This document shows positions 57,740 to 64,000 of a DNA stretch of 64,000 nt, piece by piece. The notes beneath the pieces are model-generated. The model was not told where the DNA came from, ran no database searches, and saw only the letters and a program-made list of their open reading frames with translations. Source of the stretch: Streptomyces aurantiogriseus (lineage in GTDB: Bacteria; Actinomycetota; Actinomycetes; Streptomycetales; Streptomycetaceae); NCBI RefSeq assembly GCF_014649375.1, contig NZ_BMSX01000005.1, positions 186,001-250,000 of the forward strand, read 5' to 3'. The translations under genes were made by a program, and so were the position numbers. The stretch's first letter is position 1, and each line of letters begins with the position of its first letter.

Positions 57740-57844
57740 GTGACTGGTGTGATCACGGCGTCGGAGCCTTCCTGGACAGCCCCGTTCACCGGGCTGAGTC
57801 TGCGTCAGTTCGGCAAGCTGATCACCGCGTTTACAGCGCATTGA
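57740..57844 (+). pseudogene. N-terminal stub of another IS5-family transposase
   Basis: A 34-codon frame from a GTG: VTGVITASEPSWTAPFTGLS, LRQFGKLITAFTAH, stop. It matches the characteristic start of one group of Streptomyces IS5-type transposases (ITASEPSWIxPFTGLSxRQFGKLV). The rest of the gene is absent. Confidence 0.65.
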
Positions 57845-57859
57845 CCCTGAAACAGGTGC

Positions 57860-58429
57860 CTATGCCTGGACGCAGGACATGCGCAACTCCGTCAAGGCGC
57901 CCCATGCTGAGTCGGTAGCGAACAGCGCCGTCGAGGTGCTCCGCCCGGGGACGAACAGCACATAGTGCCTTGCATGGTAGGACAGGTCACCCCACGGCTC
58001 CCGGTTGTGCGCACGTGCGAGCACTCGGCCGCAACGTGTACAGGCAATCCACGGGACAACCAAGAGATCAGCCAGTGCCGTGTCGGTGCCGACCGAGGAG
58101 CCGGGCAACGGGACGGTGTCGGCATGCTCGATCAACCTCAGACCAGTGTCCTCCCGGTGGTCGCCGAGGCATCGGCCGAGGCCGGGAGCGAGCGCCGTCC
58201 GTATGCCCCAGACCTCGGCCGCCACAGCGATCTCGGCCCGCACGGTATCGCTGATCGGCACCTGATGTTCCAGAAGGCCGGCAACGAGCCGGTCCAGTCC
58301 GGCTTCCTGCTCCCCGATGTCCCAGCAGTCCACAATCCCCGCGGCGTCAGCGGGTGGCAGGAGCGCAGCGAACCGACGCCACTGGGTTGCTTCATCGATC
58401 ACGCGGCCGAGGCTATCGGTGTGAGCCAC
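57860..58429 (-). CDS. Conserved hypothetical protein
   Basis: About 190 aa, soluble. Segments are DEATQWRRFAALLPPADAAG, IVDCWDIGEQEAGLDRLVAG, LLEHQVPISDTVRAEIAVAA, EVWGIRTALAPGL, and a C-terminal part with a possible Cys pair (CTRCGRVLARAHNREPWGDL). The C-x-x-C could bind zinc. A GTG at 58429 or TTG at 58447 are candidate starts; no good ribosome site is seen. The first ~80 residues resemble a protein seen often in Streptomyces, function unknown. Confidence 0.65.
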   Translation of the reverse strand: MAHTDSLGRVIDEATQWRRFAALLPPADAAGIVDCWDIGEQEAGLDRLVAGLLEHQVPISDTVRAEIAVAAEVWGIRTALAPGLGRCLGDHREDTGLRLIEHADTVPLPGSSVGTDTALADLLVVPWIACTRCGRVLARAHNREPWGDLSYHARHYVLFVPGRSTSTALFATDSAWGALTELRMSCVQA

Positions 58430-58531
58430 TCCAGAACTCGACCACAAAAGCTGTGCCAGAGCCGAAACTCACCGACCAACCCACCCTGCCCGCCGGCCCC
58501 CGGAAAAAACGGCGCCGCGGAAACGGTGCCC

Positions 58532-58571
58532 TACCCCTTGGACGCGGCACCTGCGCCGCGTCCAAGGGGTA
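58532..58571. terminator. Perfect 17-bp hairpin after the HEAT-repeat gene
   Basis: TACCCCTTGGACGCGGC (58532-58548) is perfectly complementary to GCCGCGTCCAAGGGGTA (58555-58571) with loop ACCTGC. It lies 58 bases downstream of the minus-strand HEAT-repeat gene, so it is probably its terminator. It is the longest perfect stem found in the window. Confidence 0.75.
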
Positions 58572-58629
58572 CGGCACGATGCGCATGGTGCTCCGCGGGA
58601 GGAGAAGTCGCAGCGGACCATGCAGAGCG

Positions 58630-60792
58630 TCACGGGGCCAGGGGCGGGTGACTCGTCAGGGTCGACAGTGTCGCGCGGGCCCGGGCCGCCAGGTGTTCGT
58701 CGTTGCGGATGATCTGGTCCTCGATGCCCCCGGTGACGACTCGCCGGTCCCGGTTGGCCAGGGCCGTGAGCCGGTGCAGGTGCTCGTCGGTGAGGGCGGC
58801 GGGGCCCAGGGCGGCCAGCGCCTCGAAGGCGTTGTCGGCGTCGATGTCGCTCTCCGCCGCGTCCAGGACCGGGCCGGCCAGGGCAGTGCGGTCGAGCGGG
58901 CCGCGCAGGTCCTCCTCGGGAAGCGCGGCCAGTAGCGCGAGGACAGCGGCCGGCGCGTGCAGGGGTGTGGCGAGGAGCTGTTCCAGAGCCGGGCGCAGGG
59001 GCCGCGCCGCGGGGCCCATCCGGGCCGCGAGGCGGGCCGCCCGCAGGGCCGTCCAGCGGGTCCAGGGACCGCTGTCGGCTCTGATGACGGCGTCGAGCAC
59101 CTGAACGGCTGTGGCGGCGTCGCCGGTGATGTCCCACAGCGCGGCGGCCAGTTCCGCGTCGGCATCCGCCCGGGGCAAGGACCGGCCCTCGGGCCGCTCT
59201 CGCAGGGCGGCGCGCACGTCGGGTTCAAGCTCCCCGGCGGCCTCCCCGAGCGTGCCGATCAGCCGTGCCGCCTCCCGCAGACGGCGGCCGTCGCCGGCGA
59301 GTTCGGCCCGGATGACAGTGAGGAGGGGCCCGGTGTCGCCGGTCAGCTCGTGCAGGGCACGCGCTGCGGACAGACGTCCGTCCTCGGGACCCCGCAGGGC
59401 CGCTTCGCGCAGGTGGTCCTCCGTACGCGTCCGGAGTTCGCCGTCCACGGGGCAGACGGCCGCCAGGGCGATGGGGCCGGCGAGCGGAATCCGGGGCAGA
59501 GCGTCGAGCAGTTCGGGAACGGCGGGGGCGGCCTGTCGGCCCCAGGAGGCGAGGAGCAGTGCGAGATGGATCGGCTCGTTCCCGCTCGGCCCCTGCTCGG
59601 CGAGGCGCTGTCGGACCGCGTCGAGCAGCGCGGCATCGTACGGGAGAGGGATGCTCGCGGCCTTGCCGTGGGCGCGGGCTCCGGAGGCGGTGGCCAGGGC
59701 CCGGGGGCGCTGCGGCAGGTGTTCGGCGAGCAGCGGGACTGCGAGGTCGGGAGCAGCCGTCGCGAGCGCCGCGAGGGCGTGATCCGCCACGTCACCGTCC
59801 GCGGAGGCGAGCCGGGCCAGCGCCGCGGCACCCGTACCCGCCTGCTCCGCGACCTTGCCGAGCAGCGCCACCACGCCGTGTGCCGACTCCGGATCGTCGA
59901 GAAGCGGGAGCAGCGAGGGCAGCAGCCGGGCCGGGGCGGAGCGGGACACCCGGCACGCGTGGTCCGCCGCCCACACGGCTTCGGCCCGTACGTCCCGCGC
60001 CGGAATCCGCAGGGCGTCCTCGAGCAGCGCGAAGGCGGCCTCCCGGTCCTCGTCCGTGTCGCGGCGCAGCAGGGCGGCGACCACGGCCTGCAGCGGCTCG
60101 CACTCCTCGAACTCGGAGACCAGGCCGTCGGCCGGGAGTGCGCCGAGCACCGCCTGGTGCTGGGCGGCGTCCCACGCAACTCCCGCCGCCAGACAGGCAA
60201 GGACAGCGGTGACACGCAGCCGGGCCGGAGCCTGTGGGCCAAGACAGGCCACGGCCGCGGCGGTGCCGCGCGCCGCGTCGAGCCGGACCAACGCGGTCAC
60301 CAGCTCCGCCCGTACGCCCTCGTCGTGCTCCTCCTCCCAACGCCGCTCCAGCGCGGGCCACGCCTCAGCGGGGGCAGCGGTGTGCCCGGCCGCCCAGACG
60401 GCGGCCCGCCGTACCTGCGCCTCCTCGGCGCCCGTCAGACCCAGAATCGCCGGAAGCTGTGTGGCCACCGCCGCGCGGCAGGCGCCCGGTGCGACCTCGT
60501 GCTCGTCGCCGCTCTCGGCTATGCCGCCGAGCAGGACGAGGAGATCGGCGGGTCTGTGTCCGGCCATCGCCAGACGCGCCAGGAAAGGCACCGCCTCGGC
60601 CGTGGCCGCGTAGACGGTGCCCTGGTGGAGGATGCTCTCGTAGAGCTCGTCCAACGCCTCGTCCGCGGCCTCCGGGTCGTCGCCCGCAAGGGACCGCAGG
60701 ACGGTGGGGAGGTCCTCGGCTGCTCCGAAGGCGTGGTGCAGGTCCGCCCAGGGGCGGTCGTCGAGTCCATTGAGGGCATCCGCGCGGTCCAT
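58630..60792 (-). CDS. HEAT-repeat protein, 720 aa
   Basis: Large cytoplasmic alpha-solenoid. The sequence is almost wholly made of Ala/Leu-rich helix pairs, e.g. QVRRAAVWAAGHTAAPAEAW, GVRAELVTALVRLDAARGTA, DGDVADHALAALATAAPDLA, ATLSTLTSHPPLAP at the end. Such scaffolds bind proteins or nucleic acids; no catalytic domain is fused. ATG at 60792 has AAGGATCC upstream. A much longer frame continues upstream on the same strand but is a chance read-through in other genes. No operon partner. Confidence 0.87.
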   Translation of the reverse strand: MDRADALNGLDDRPWADLHHAFGAAEDLPTVLRSLAGDDPEAADEALDELYESILHQGTVYAATAEAVPFLARLAMAGHRPADLLVLLGGIAESGDEHEVAPGACRAAVATQLPAILGLTGAEEAQVRRAAVWAAGHTAAPAEAWPALERRWEEEHDEGVRAELVTALVRLDAARGTAAAVACLGPQAPARLRVTAVLACLAAGVAWDAAQHQAVLGALPADGLVSEFEECEPLQAVVAALLRRDTDEDREAAFALLEDALRIPARDVRAEAVWAADHACRVSRSAPARLLPSLLPLLDDPESAHGVVALLGKVAEQAGTGAAALARLASADGDVADHALAALATAAPDLAVPLLAEHLPQRPRALATASGARAHGKAASIPLPYDAALLDAVRQRLAEQGPSGNEPIHLALLLASWGRQAAPAVPELLDALPRIPLAGPIALAAVCPVDGELRTRTEDHLREAALRGPEDGRLSAARALHELTGDTGPLLTVIRAELAGDGRRLREAARLIGTLGEAAGELEPDVRAALRERPEGRSLPRADADAELAAALWDITGDAATAVQVLDAVIRADSGPWTRWTALRAARLAARMGPAARPLRPALEQLLATPLHAPAAVLALLAALPEEDLRGPLDRTALAGPVLDAAESDIDADNAFEALAALGPAALTDEHLHRLTALANRDRRVVTGGIEDQIIRNDEHLAARARATLSTLTSHPPLAP

Positions 60793-61002
60793 GGGCGGAT
60801 CCTTGCAGAGTGACACGTGCCGCTGAGCGGTGGGGCGCCTCTGGACGGAGGTGGAGCGGTGAGCGTGCGGGCTCTCGGCAGCCGCCGGCTGTTCCCGCAG
60901 CCTGCGGCCGGTTGCCGGCCCTGCGGACAGGGCGTTGTCGTCGACGTCCGAGTGATGGCGAAGTGCACATGGAGCAGTGCACAGGGGAGAGGAGCGGGAA
61001 CC

Positions 61003-61368
61003 ATGTCCCGGAACAAGCAGACCATCGAGACCTACCTGGACGGCTTCCGGAAGAACGACCACACGCAGATCCTGAGCTGCCTGACCGACGACATCGAGTG
61101 GACCGTCTTCGGCGGCTTCCACCTGACCGGCAAGGAGGCGTACGACGCCGCCATCGAAGGCCCGGGCTTCGTCCCGCCGCCGCAGCTGGAGGTCGTGCGC
61201 ATGGTCGAGGAGGGCGATGTGGTCATGGCAGAACTCACCGGAACGGTGAAGCGCGAGACGGGGGAGGTGATGCGCATGTCGATGGCCGAGGTGTTCCGCA
61301 TGCGTGACGGGAAGATCTGCGAGCGTCGCGCGTGGGTGATCGAGCTCAAGGAGAACGACTACCGCTGA
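61003..61368 (+). CDS. SnoaL-like / NTF2-fold protein
   Basis: 121 aa. It has the NTF2 cone pattern: TIETYLDGFRKNDHTQILSC, LTDDIEWTVFGGFHLTGKEA, YDAAIEG, VVMAELTGTVKRETGEVMRM and MAEVFRMRDGKICERRAWVI. The acidic and aromatic pocket residues typical of SnoaL-like enzymes (D-D-I-E-W) are present. GGGAGAGGAGCGGGAACC is a strong ribosome site. The ligand is unknown. Confidence 0.92.
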   Translation: MSRNKQTIETYLDGFRKNDHTQILSCLTDDIEWTVFGGFHLTGKEAYDAAIEGPGFVPPPQLEVVRMVEEGDVVMAELTGTVKRETGEVMRMSMAEVFRMRDGKICERRAWVIELKENDYR

Positions 61369-61372
61369 GGCC

Positions 61373-61403
61373 GCTGCCGGGGCCGGGATCAGCCTCCGGC
61401 AGC
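61373..61403. terminator. Hairpin between convergent genes
   Basis: GCTGCCGG (61373-61380) pairs with CCGGCAGC (61396-61403) around a 15-base loop, five bases after the SnoaL-like gene stop and 60 bases before the end of the convergent hydrolase gene. Confidence 0.5.
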
Positions 61404-61463
61404 AGCCTGTGTCCGGGCCGCCCTGAGGTGGGCGAGCCCGGAGGACTCGGTGGTGCCGGTCTC

Positions 61464-62987
61464 TTACCCGGCGTCCTGCGCGCCGCCTGAGCCGGAGTCG
61501 CAGTAGAGGTCCCGGGCCGGTCGCTCCCCCGTCGTCAGAAAGTGGGACACCGTCCGGTCGCCGCAGGCGTTGCCGTTGGCGAGGTAGGCGTCGTGGCCGG
61601 TGGAGTCGACGGTCACCATGACGGCGCGCCTGCCGAGGGCGGCGCGGAGCTTCAGAGCGCCGCTGAGGGGAGTGGCCACGTCGCGCTCGTTCTGGACGAG
61701 CAGGACGGTCGACGGGCCACGGTCGGTGATCCGTATCGCGGGCTCCTGGGGCTGGTACGGCCAGGCGGCGCACACCATCGCGTTCCTCGGCATCCCGGCG
61801 GTCAGCGGGTACTTGGCGCGGCTCTCGGCGACACCCTTCTGGTACACGGCCGGCGACTCGGGCCAGGTGACGTCGTTGCACATGGTGGCGGCGCCGACCG
61901 CGACGACGTTCTGCAGGACCGCCTCGGGCGGTCCCTGGGGCGCGGGCGGCACCGTGCCCTTCCGGGCGGACAGGATCAGCCGGGCCAGCGCGGGGTACCT
62001 GTCGGGGTCGTAGAGGCTGTCCAGCATGGTCTGACGCAGCACGTTGCCGTTGAGCTCCTCCGGGTTGGCGCCGGGCCAGGGAATCGGCTCGCGGTCGAGG
62101 CGTGCGGCGAGGCGGAGGAAGAGCGGGCGCACCTCGGCGGCCTTCTCGGCCAGTCGGTCGGGATTGCCCGGTGCCGAAGCCCACTTGGCGAACTCGGGGA
62201 AGTTGTCCTCGGCGCCGGTCTCGTACGCGGCGAGCCAGCCGCGGGCGACCCGCGTGTGATCGGGGTCGTCGTTGCTGTCGAGCACGATGCGGTCGGTGCG
62301 GTGCGGGAACAGCTGGTTGTAGACGGCGCCGACATACGTTCCGTACGAGACGCCCCACGCGGAGATCTTCCGTTCGCCGAGTGCCGCGCGGATGCGGTCG
62401 AGATCGCGGGCCTCGTTGGCGGTGCTGATGTGCCGCATCAGCTCGCCGCCGTTGCGGGCGCAGGCGTCCGCCATGCGCTGCGCCGTGGCCATGTTCTCCG
62501 TGACGGAGCCGTCCGGGGCGGGCCAGGGCCGGAGCTTGGTCAGGGCGAGGTCACCGTGTTCCAGACCGCAGGTGACCGGAGTGGAGCGGCCATAGCCGCG
62601 CGGGTCGAAGCCGATCAGGTCGTAGGCGTCCCGTACCTCCTGCGGCAGCTTCTGTTCCTTGCCCGACGGGTCGTTGAGGCTGCCGCCACCGGGTCCGCCG
62701 GGGATCATCAGCAGGGCGCCGCGGCGCGCCTCGGGGTTTTCGGCGGGGATGCGGGAGACCGCGAGGGTGATCTTCTTGCCGTGCGGGGCGGCGTAGTCCA
62801 TCGGCACCTCGACAGTGGCGCACTCCTGCCGGGGGTCGAGCCCTTCCCCTTGGCACGTGGTCCAGTCGAGGGGCGGCGGCTTGGGAGCGTCGGTCGTCGA
62901 AGCGGTCGCGGTGGTGAGCGGTACGGCGAGGCTGAGGACGGCGGCTGAGGCGGCGAGCAGGGCGGCGTTTCGCTTGATCTTCGTCAT
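61464..62987 (-). CDS. Secreted alpha/beta hydrolase, tripeptidyl-aminopeptidase-like
   Basis: 507 aa. A signal peptide is clear (MTKIKRNAALLAASAAVLSL, then cleavage after a T-A-T-A-S region). The alpha/beta-hydrolase core shows LLMIPGGPGGGSLND (oxyanion loop), the nucleophile motif WGVSYGTYVG (Ser), LLVQNERDVATPL (Asp) and DSTGHDAYLANG (His). The TAP-like C-terminal domain is present. Related Streptomyces enzymes cleave tripeptides from proteins outside the cell. ATG at 62987 has TTCCC-type complement GGGAACG nearby. Transcribed alone. Confidence 0.93.
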   Translation of the reverse strand: MTKIKRNAALLAASAAVLSLAVPLTTATASTTDAPKPPPLDWTTCQGEGLDPRQECATVEVPMDYAAPHGKKITLAVSRIPAENPEARRGALLMIPGGPGGGSLNDPSGKEQKLPQEVRDAYDLIGFDPRGYGRSTPVTCGLEHGDLALTKLRPWPAPDGSVTENMATAQRMADACARNGGELMRHISTANEARDLDRIRAALGERKISAWGVSYGTYVGAVYNQLFPHRTDRIVLDSNDDPDHTRVARGWLAAYETGAEDNFPEFAKWASAPGNPDRLAEKAAEVRPLFLRLAARLDREPIPWPGANPEELNGNVLRQTMLDSLYDPDRYPALARLILSARKGTVPPAPQGPPEAVLQNVVAVGAATMCNDVTWPESPAVYQKGVAESRAKYPLTAGMPRNAMVCAAWPYQPQEPAIRITDRGPSTVLLVQNERDVATPLSGALKLRAALGRRAVMVTVDSTGHDAYLANGNACGDRTVSHFLTTGERPARDLYCDSGSGGAQDAG

Positions 62988-63104
62988 GGGAACGAGCTTC
63001 GCCTGCCTGGCCCGTCGCTTACATCCTGCCAACCGGCCTGTGTGCACGGGGGTTTACCCCCGACCAGCCTTTCGAGGTTGTCGGTGTTGTCGGTCCAGTG
63101 GGGG

Positions 63105-63150
63105 TCACAGTGCAGTCAGACCGGCTGTCGTCTCGTCGAGGCTGAACGAC
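63105..63150 (-). pseudogene. 3' tail of a GNAT acetyltransferase gene
   Basis: The minus strand reads LDETTAGLTAL, stop, nearly the same as the end (KETTAGLIAL) of the GNAT gene at 10711, with about 24 of 27 bases shared. Nothing GNAT-like precedes it. It is the last piece of a lost paralogue. The remainder of 62988-63309 shows no gene. Confidence 0.55.
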
Positions 63151-63309
63151 CTTGTGGTCGTCGGGAATCCGCCCGGCAAGGCGCCCCTGCTTCGCCGGGC
63201 GGACCGGCAGGCCGTACCGCTCCGACGCGGCCTCGGTGCACCAGCTGCGGACCGGCGTCCTGGCCGTGCGGGATCAGCCGGCGCACCGAGTCCGGCGCGC
63301 CGGCTGCTC

Positions 63310-63906
63310 TCACCGTGCCACCGTGGAGCGCCGCACCTCGACGGCCGTCAGTGCCAGCGCCAGCGGGCCGGGGGCGAGGAAGGCGAGCGGCAGCAGCATC
63401 CACGCGCACAGGGTGGCCGTCGCCGCCGCGAGGAGCACCAACGCGCTGCCGCCCGTGTCCCGTACGGTGTCGCGGGCCGCCTCGCGGACAGCGGCGGGCC
63501 AGTCGGTGAGCGACTCGGGGCGCGCGCACGCCCTCAGGCCCACCACCAGGGCGCCCGTACTGATCGCGGCTGCCACGACCGCGAACAGCGGCGCCCCCGG
63601 CAGTCCCGCTCCCGCCAGCGCCAGGTCCGCCGCGAACAGCAGTGCTCCCGCCAGGACGATCGTCCCCGCCAGCAGGTCGCCGGGGCGCAGCCGTCGCCAC
63701 AGGACGCTGAAGTACCGCCCGGCAGTGGCGGGCCGGTCCTCCCCTGCTCCCCGCAGCACCCCACACGCGCTCGACAGCGCGGCCGGGACGGTCACCAGCG
63801 GCAGACAGGCCACGGCTGTGGCGAGGCCGACGGTCAGCACGTCGGCGAGCAGGGTCATCCGTGGGCCGAAGACCTCACCCGGCTCCTGTGTCGGCATCCC
63901 GCTCAC
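63310..63906 (-). CDS. YesL/DUF624-like membrane protein
   Basis: 198 aa with about five membrane helices. The opening pattern VLTVGLATAVACLPLVTVPA then RYFSVLWRRLRPGDLLAGTI resembles YesL/DUF624 proteins, which are encoded with carbohydrate ABC transporters. GTG at 63906 overlaps the stop of the upstream sugar permease (GTGA), so they share an operon; an ATG at 63897 is the alternative. Role in sugar uptake is inferred from the context. Confidence 0.82.
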   Translation of the reverse strand: MSGMPTQEPGEVFGPRMTLLADVLTVGLATAVACLPLVTVPAALSSACGVLRGAGEDRPATAGRYFSVLWRRLRPGDLLAGTIVLAGALLFAADLALAGAGLPGAPLFAVVAAAISTGALVVGLRACARPESLTDWPAAVREAARDTVRDTGGSALVLLAAATATLCAWMLLPLAFLAPGPLALALTAVEVRRSTVAR

Positions 63907-64000
63907 CCCTTCAGTCCGGAACTGGCCATGCCCTCCACCAGGAACCGCTGGAAGGCGAGGAAGAACAGCACGATCGGCAGCAGCGCGATCACCGACATCG
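63903..64000 (-). CDS. Carbohydrate ABC transporter permease (C-terminal end, partial)
   Basis: The last 31 residues visible, MSVIALLPIVLFFLAFQRFL then VEGMASSGLKG, are the hallmark end of MalG-type sugar permeases (QRFxVxGxxxGAVKG variants). The rest lies beyond the window. Its stop overlaps the YesL-like gene start, showing co-translation. Confidence 0.88.
   Translation of the reverse strand, partial: MSVIALLPIVLFFLAFQRFLVEGMASSGLKG

Noticed and set aside
58630..62358. A 1242-codon minus-strand frame running far past the HEAT-repeat gene
   Set aside because: Only the part from 60792 looks like protein. Upstream it is Arg/Pro/Ala-rich, antisense to or out of frame with real genes, and has no ribosome site.
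1..64000. CRISPR arrays, rRNA and tRNA genes
   Set aside because: No regularly spaced direct repeats, rRNA-like segments or convincing cloverleaf sequences were seen by eye.

Overview
The window is high-GC actinobacterial DNA, and the gene content points to a Streptomyces chromosome, probably an arm or other accessory region. Evidence for this: very high GC at third codon positions, many GTG starts and GTGA/ATGA gene overlaps, an ECF42-type sigma factor with a YCII partner, a SpoIIE phosphatase, MMPL transport, SMI1/KNR4 and Imm21-like proteins, and many decayed insertion sequences.

Left part (1-16.6 kb): an ABC-exporter operon, a SMI1/KNR4 protein, and a NarL/DesK-type two-component pair divergent from an MMPL transporter. 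This block lies between a solo IS end (3.7 kb) and a complete IS5-family element (8.2-9.3 kb). Then come a PhzF protein, a GNAT enzyme, a membrane-anchored STAND/TPR NTPase, a cupin, the relic of a copper/cupredoxin cluster, and PspA.

Middle part (16.6-40 kb): a coherent low-oxygen, dormancy-type island. It holds an NAD-linked formate dehydrogenase pair (HoxF/NuoEF-like subunit plus a Cys-type catalytic subunit), a NarK-like MFS carrier, a K+ channel-like protein, a GH65 phosphorylase/hydrolase, three universal stress proteins, two CBS-BON proteins, an Acg-like nitroreductase, a DUF1918-HTH-PPOX fusion, and a run of Rv1733c-like, nicotinate phosphoribosyltransferase, DUF1876 and Hsp20 genes. 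The families match much of the DosR regulon of Mycobacterium tuberculosis and the OsdKR-controlled genes of S. coelicolor. Three dyads resembling the DosR box lie in the right intergenic regions. The island ends in a line of broken genes: alcohol dehydrogenase, acetyl-CoA synthetase, pyruvate dehydrogenase E1-beta and E2.

Right part (40-64 kb): an ECF42/YCII pair, DUF899, an amidohydrolase, a DinB protein, a SpoIIE phosphatase, a TetR regulator beside a truncated LLM oxidoreductase, an intradiol dioxygenase with a frameshifted SnoaL-like partner, a cysteine/serine-tailed membrane protein, a phosphotransferase, a HEAT-repeat protein, a secreted tripeptidyl-peptidase-like hydrolase, and the start of a sugar ABC locus. 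Between them lie at least seven transposase relics (IS5-type, IS110-type and others) and several genes broken by single-base changes. No rRNA, tRNA or CRISPR array was recognised.
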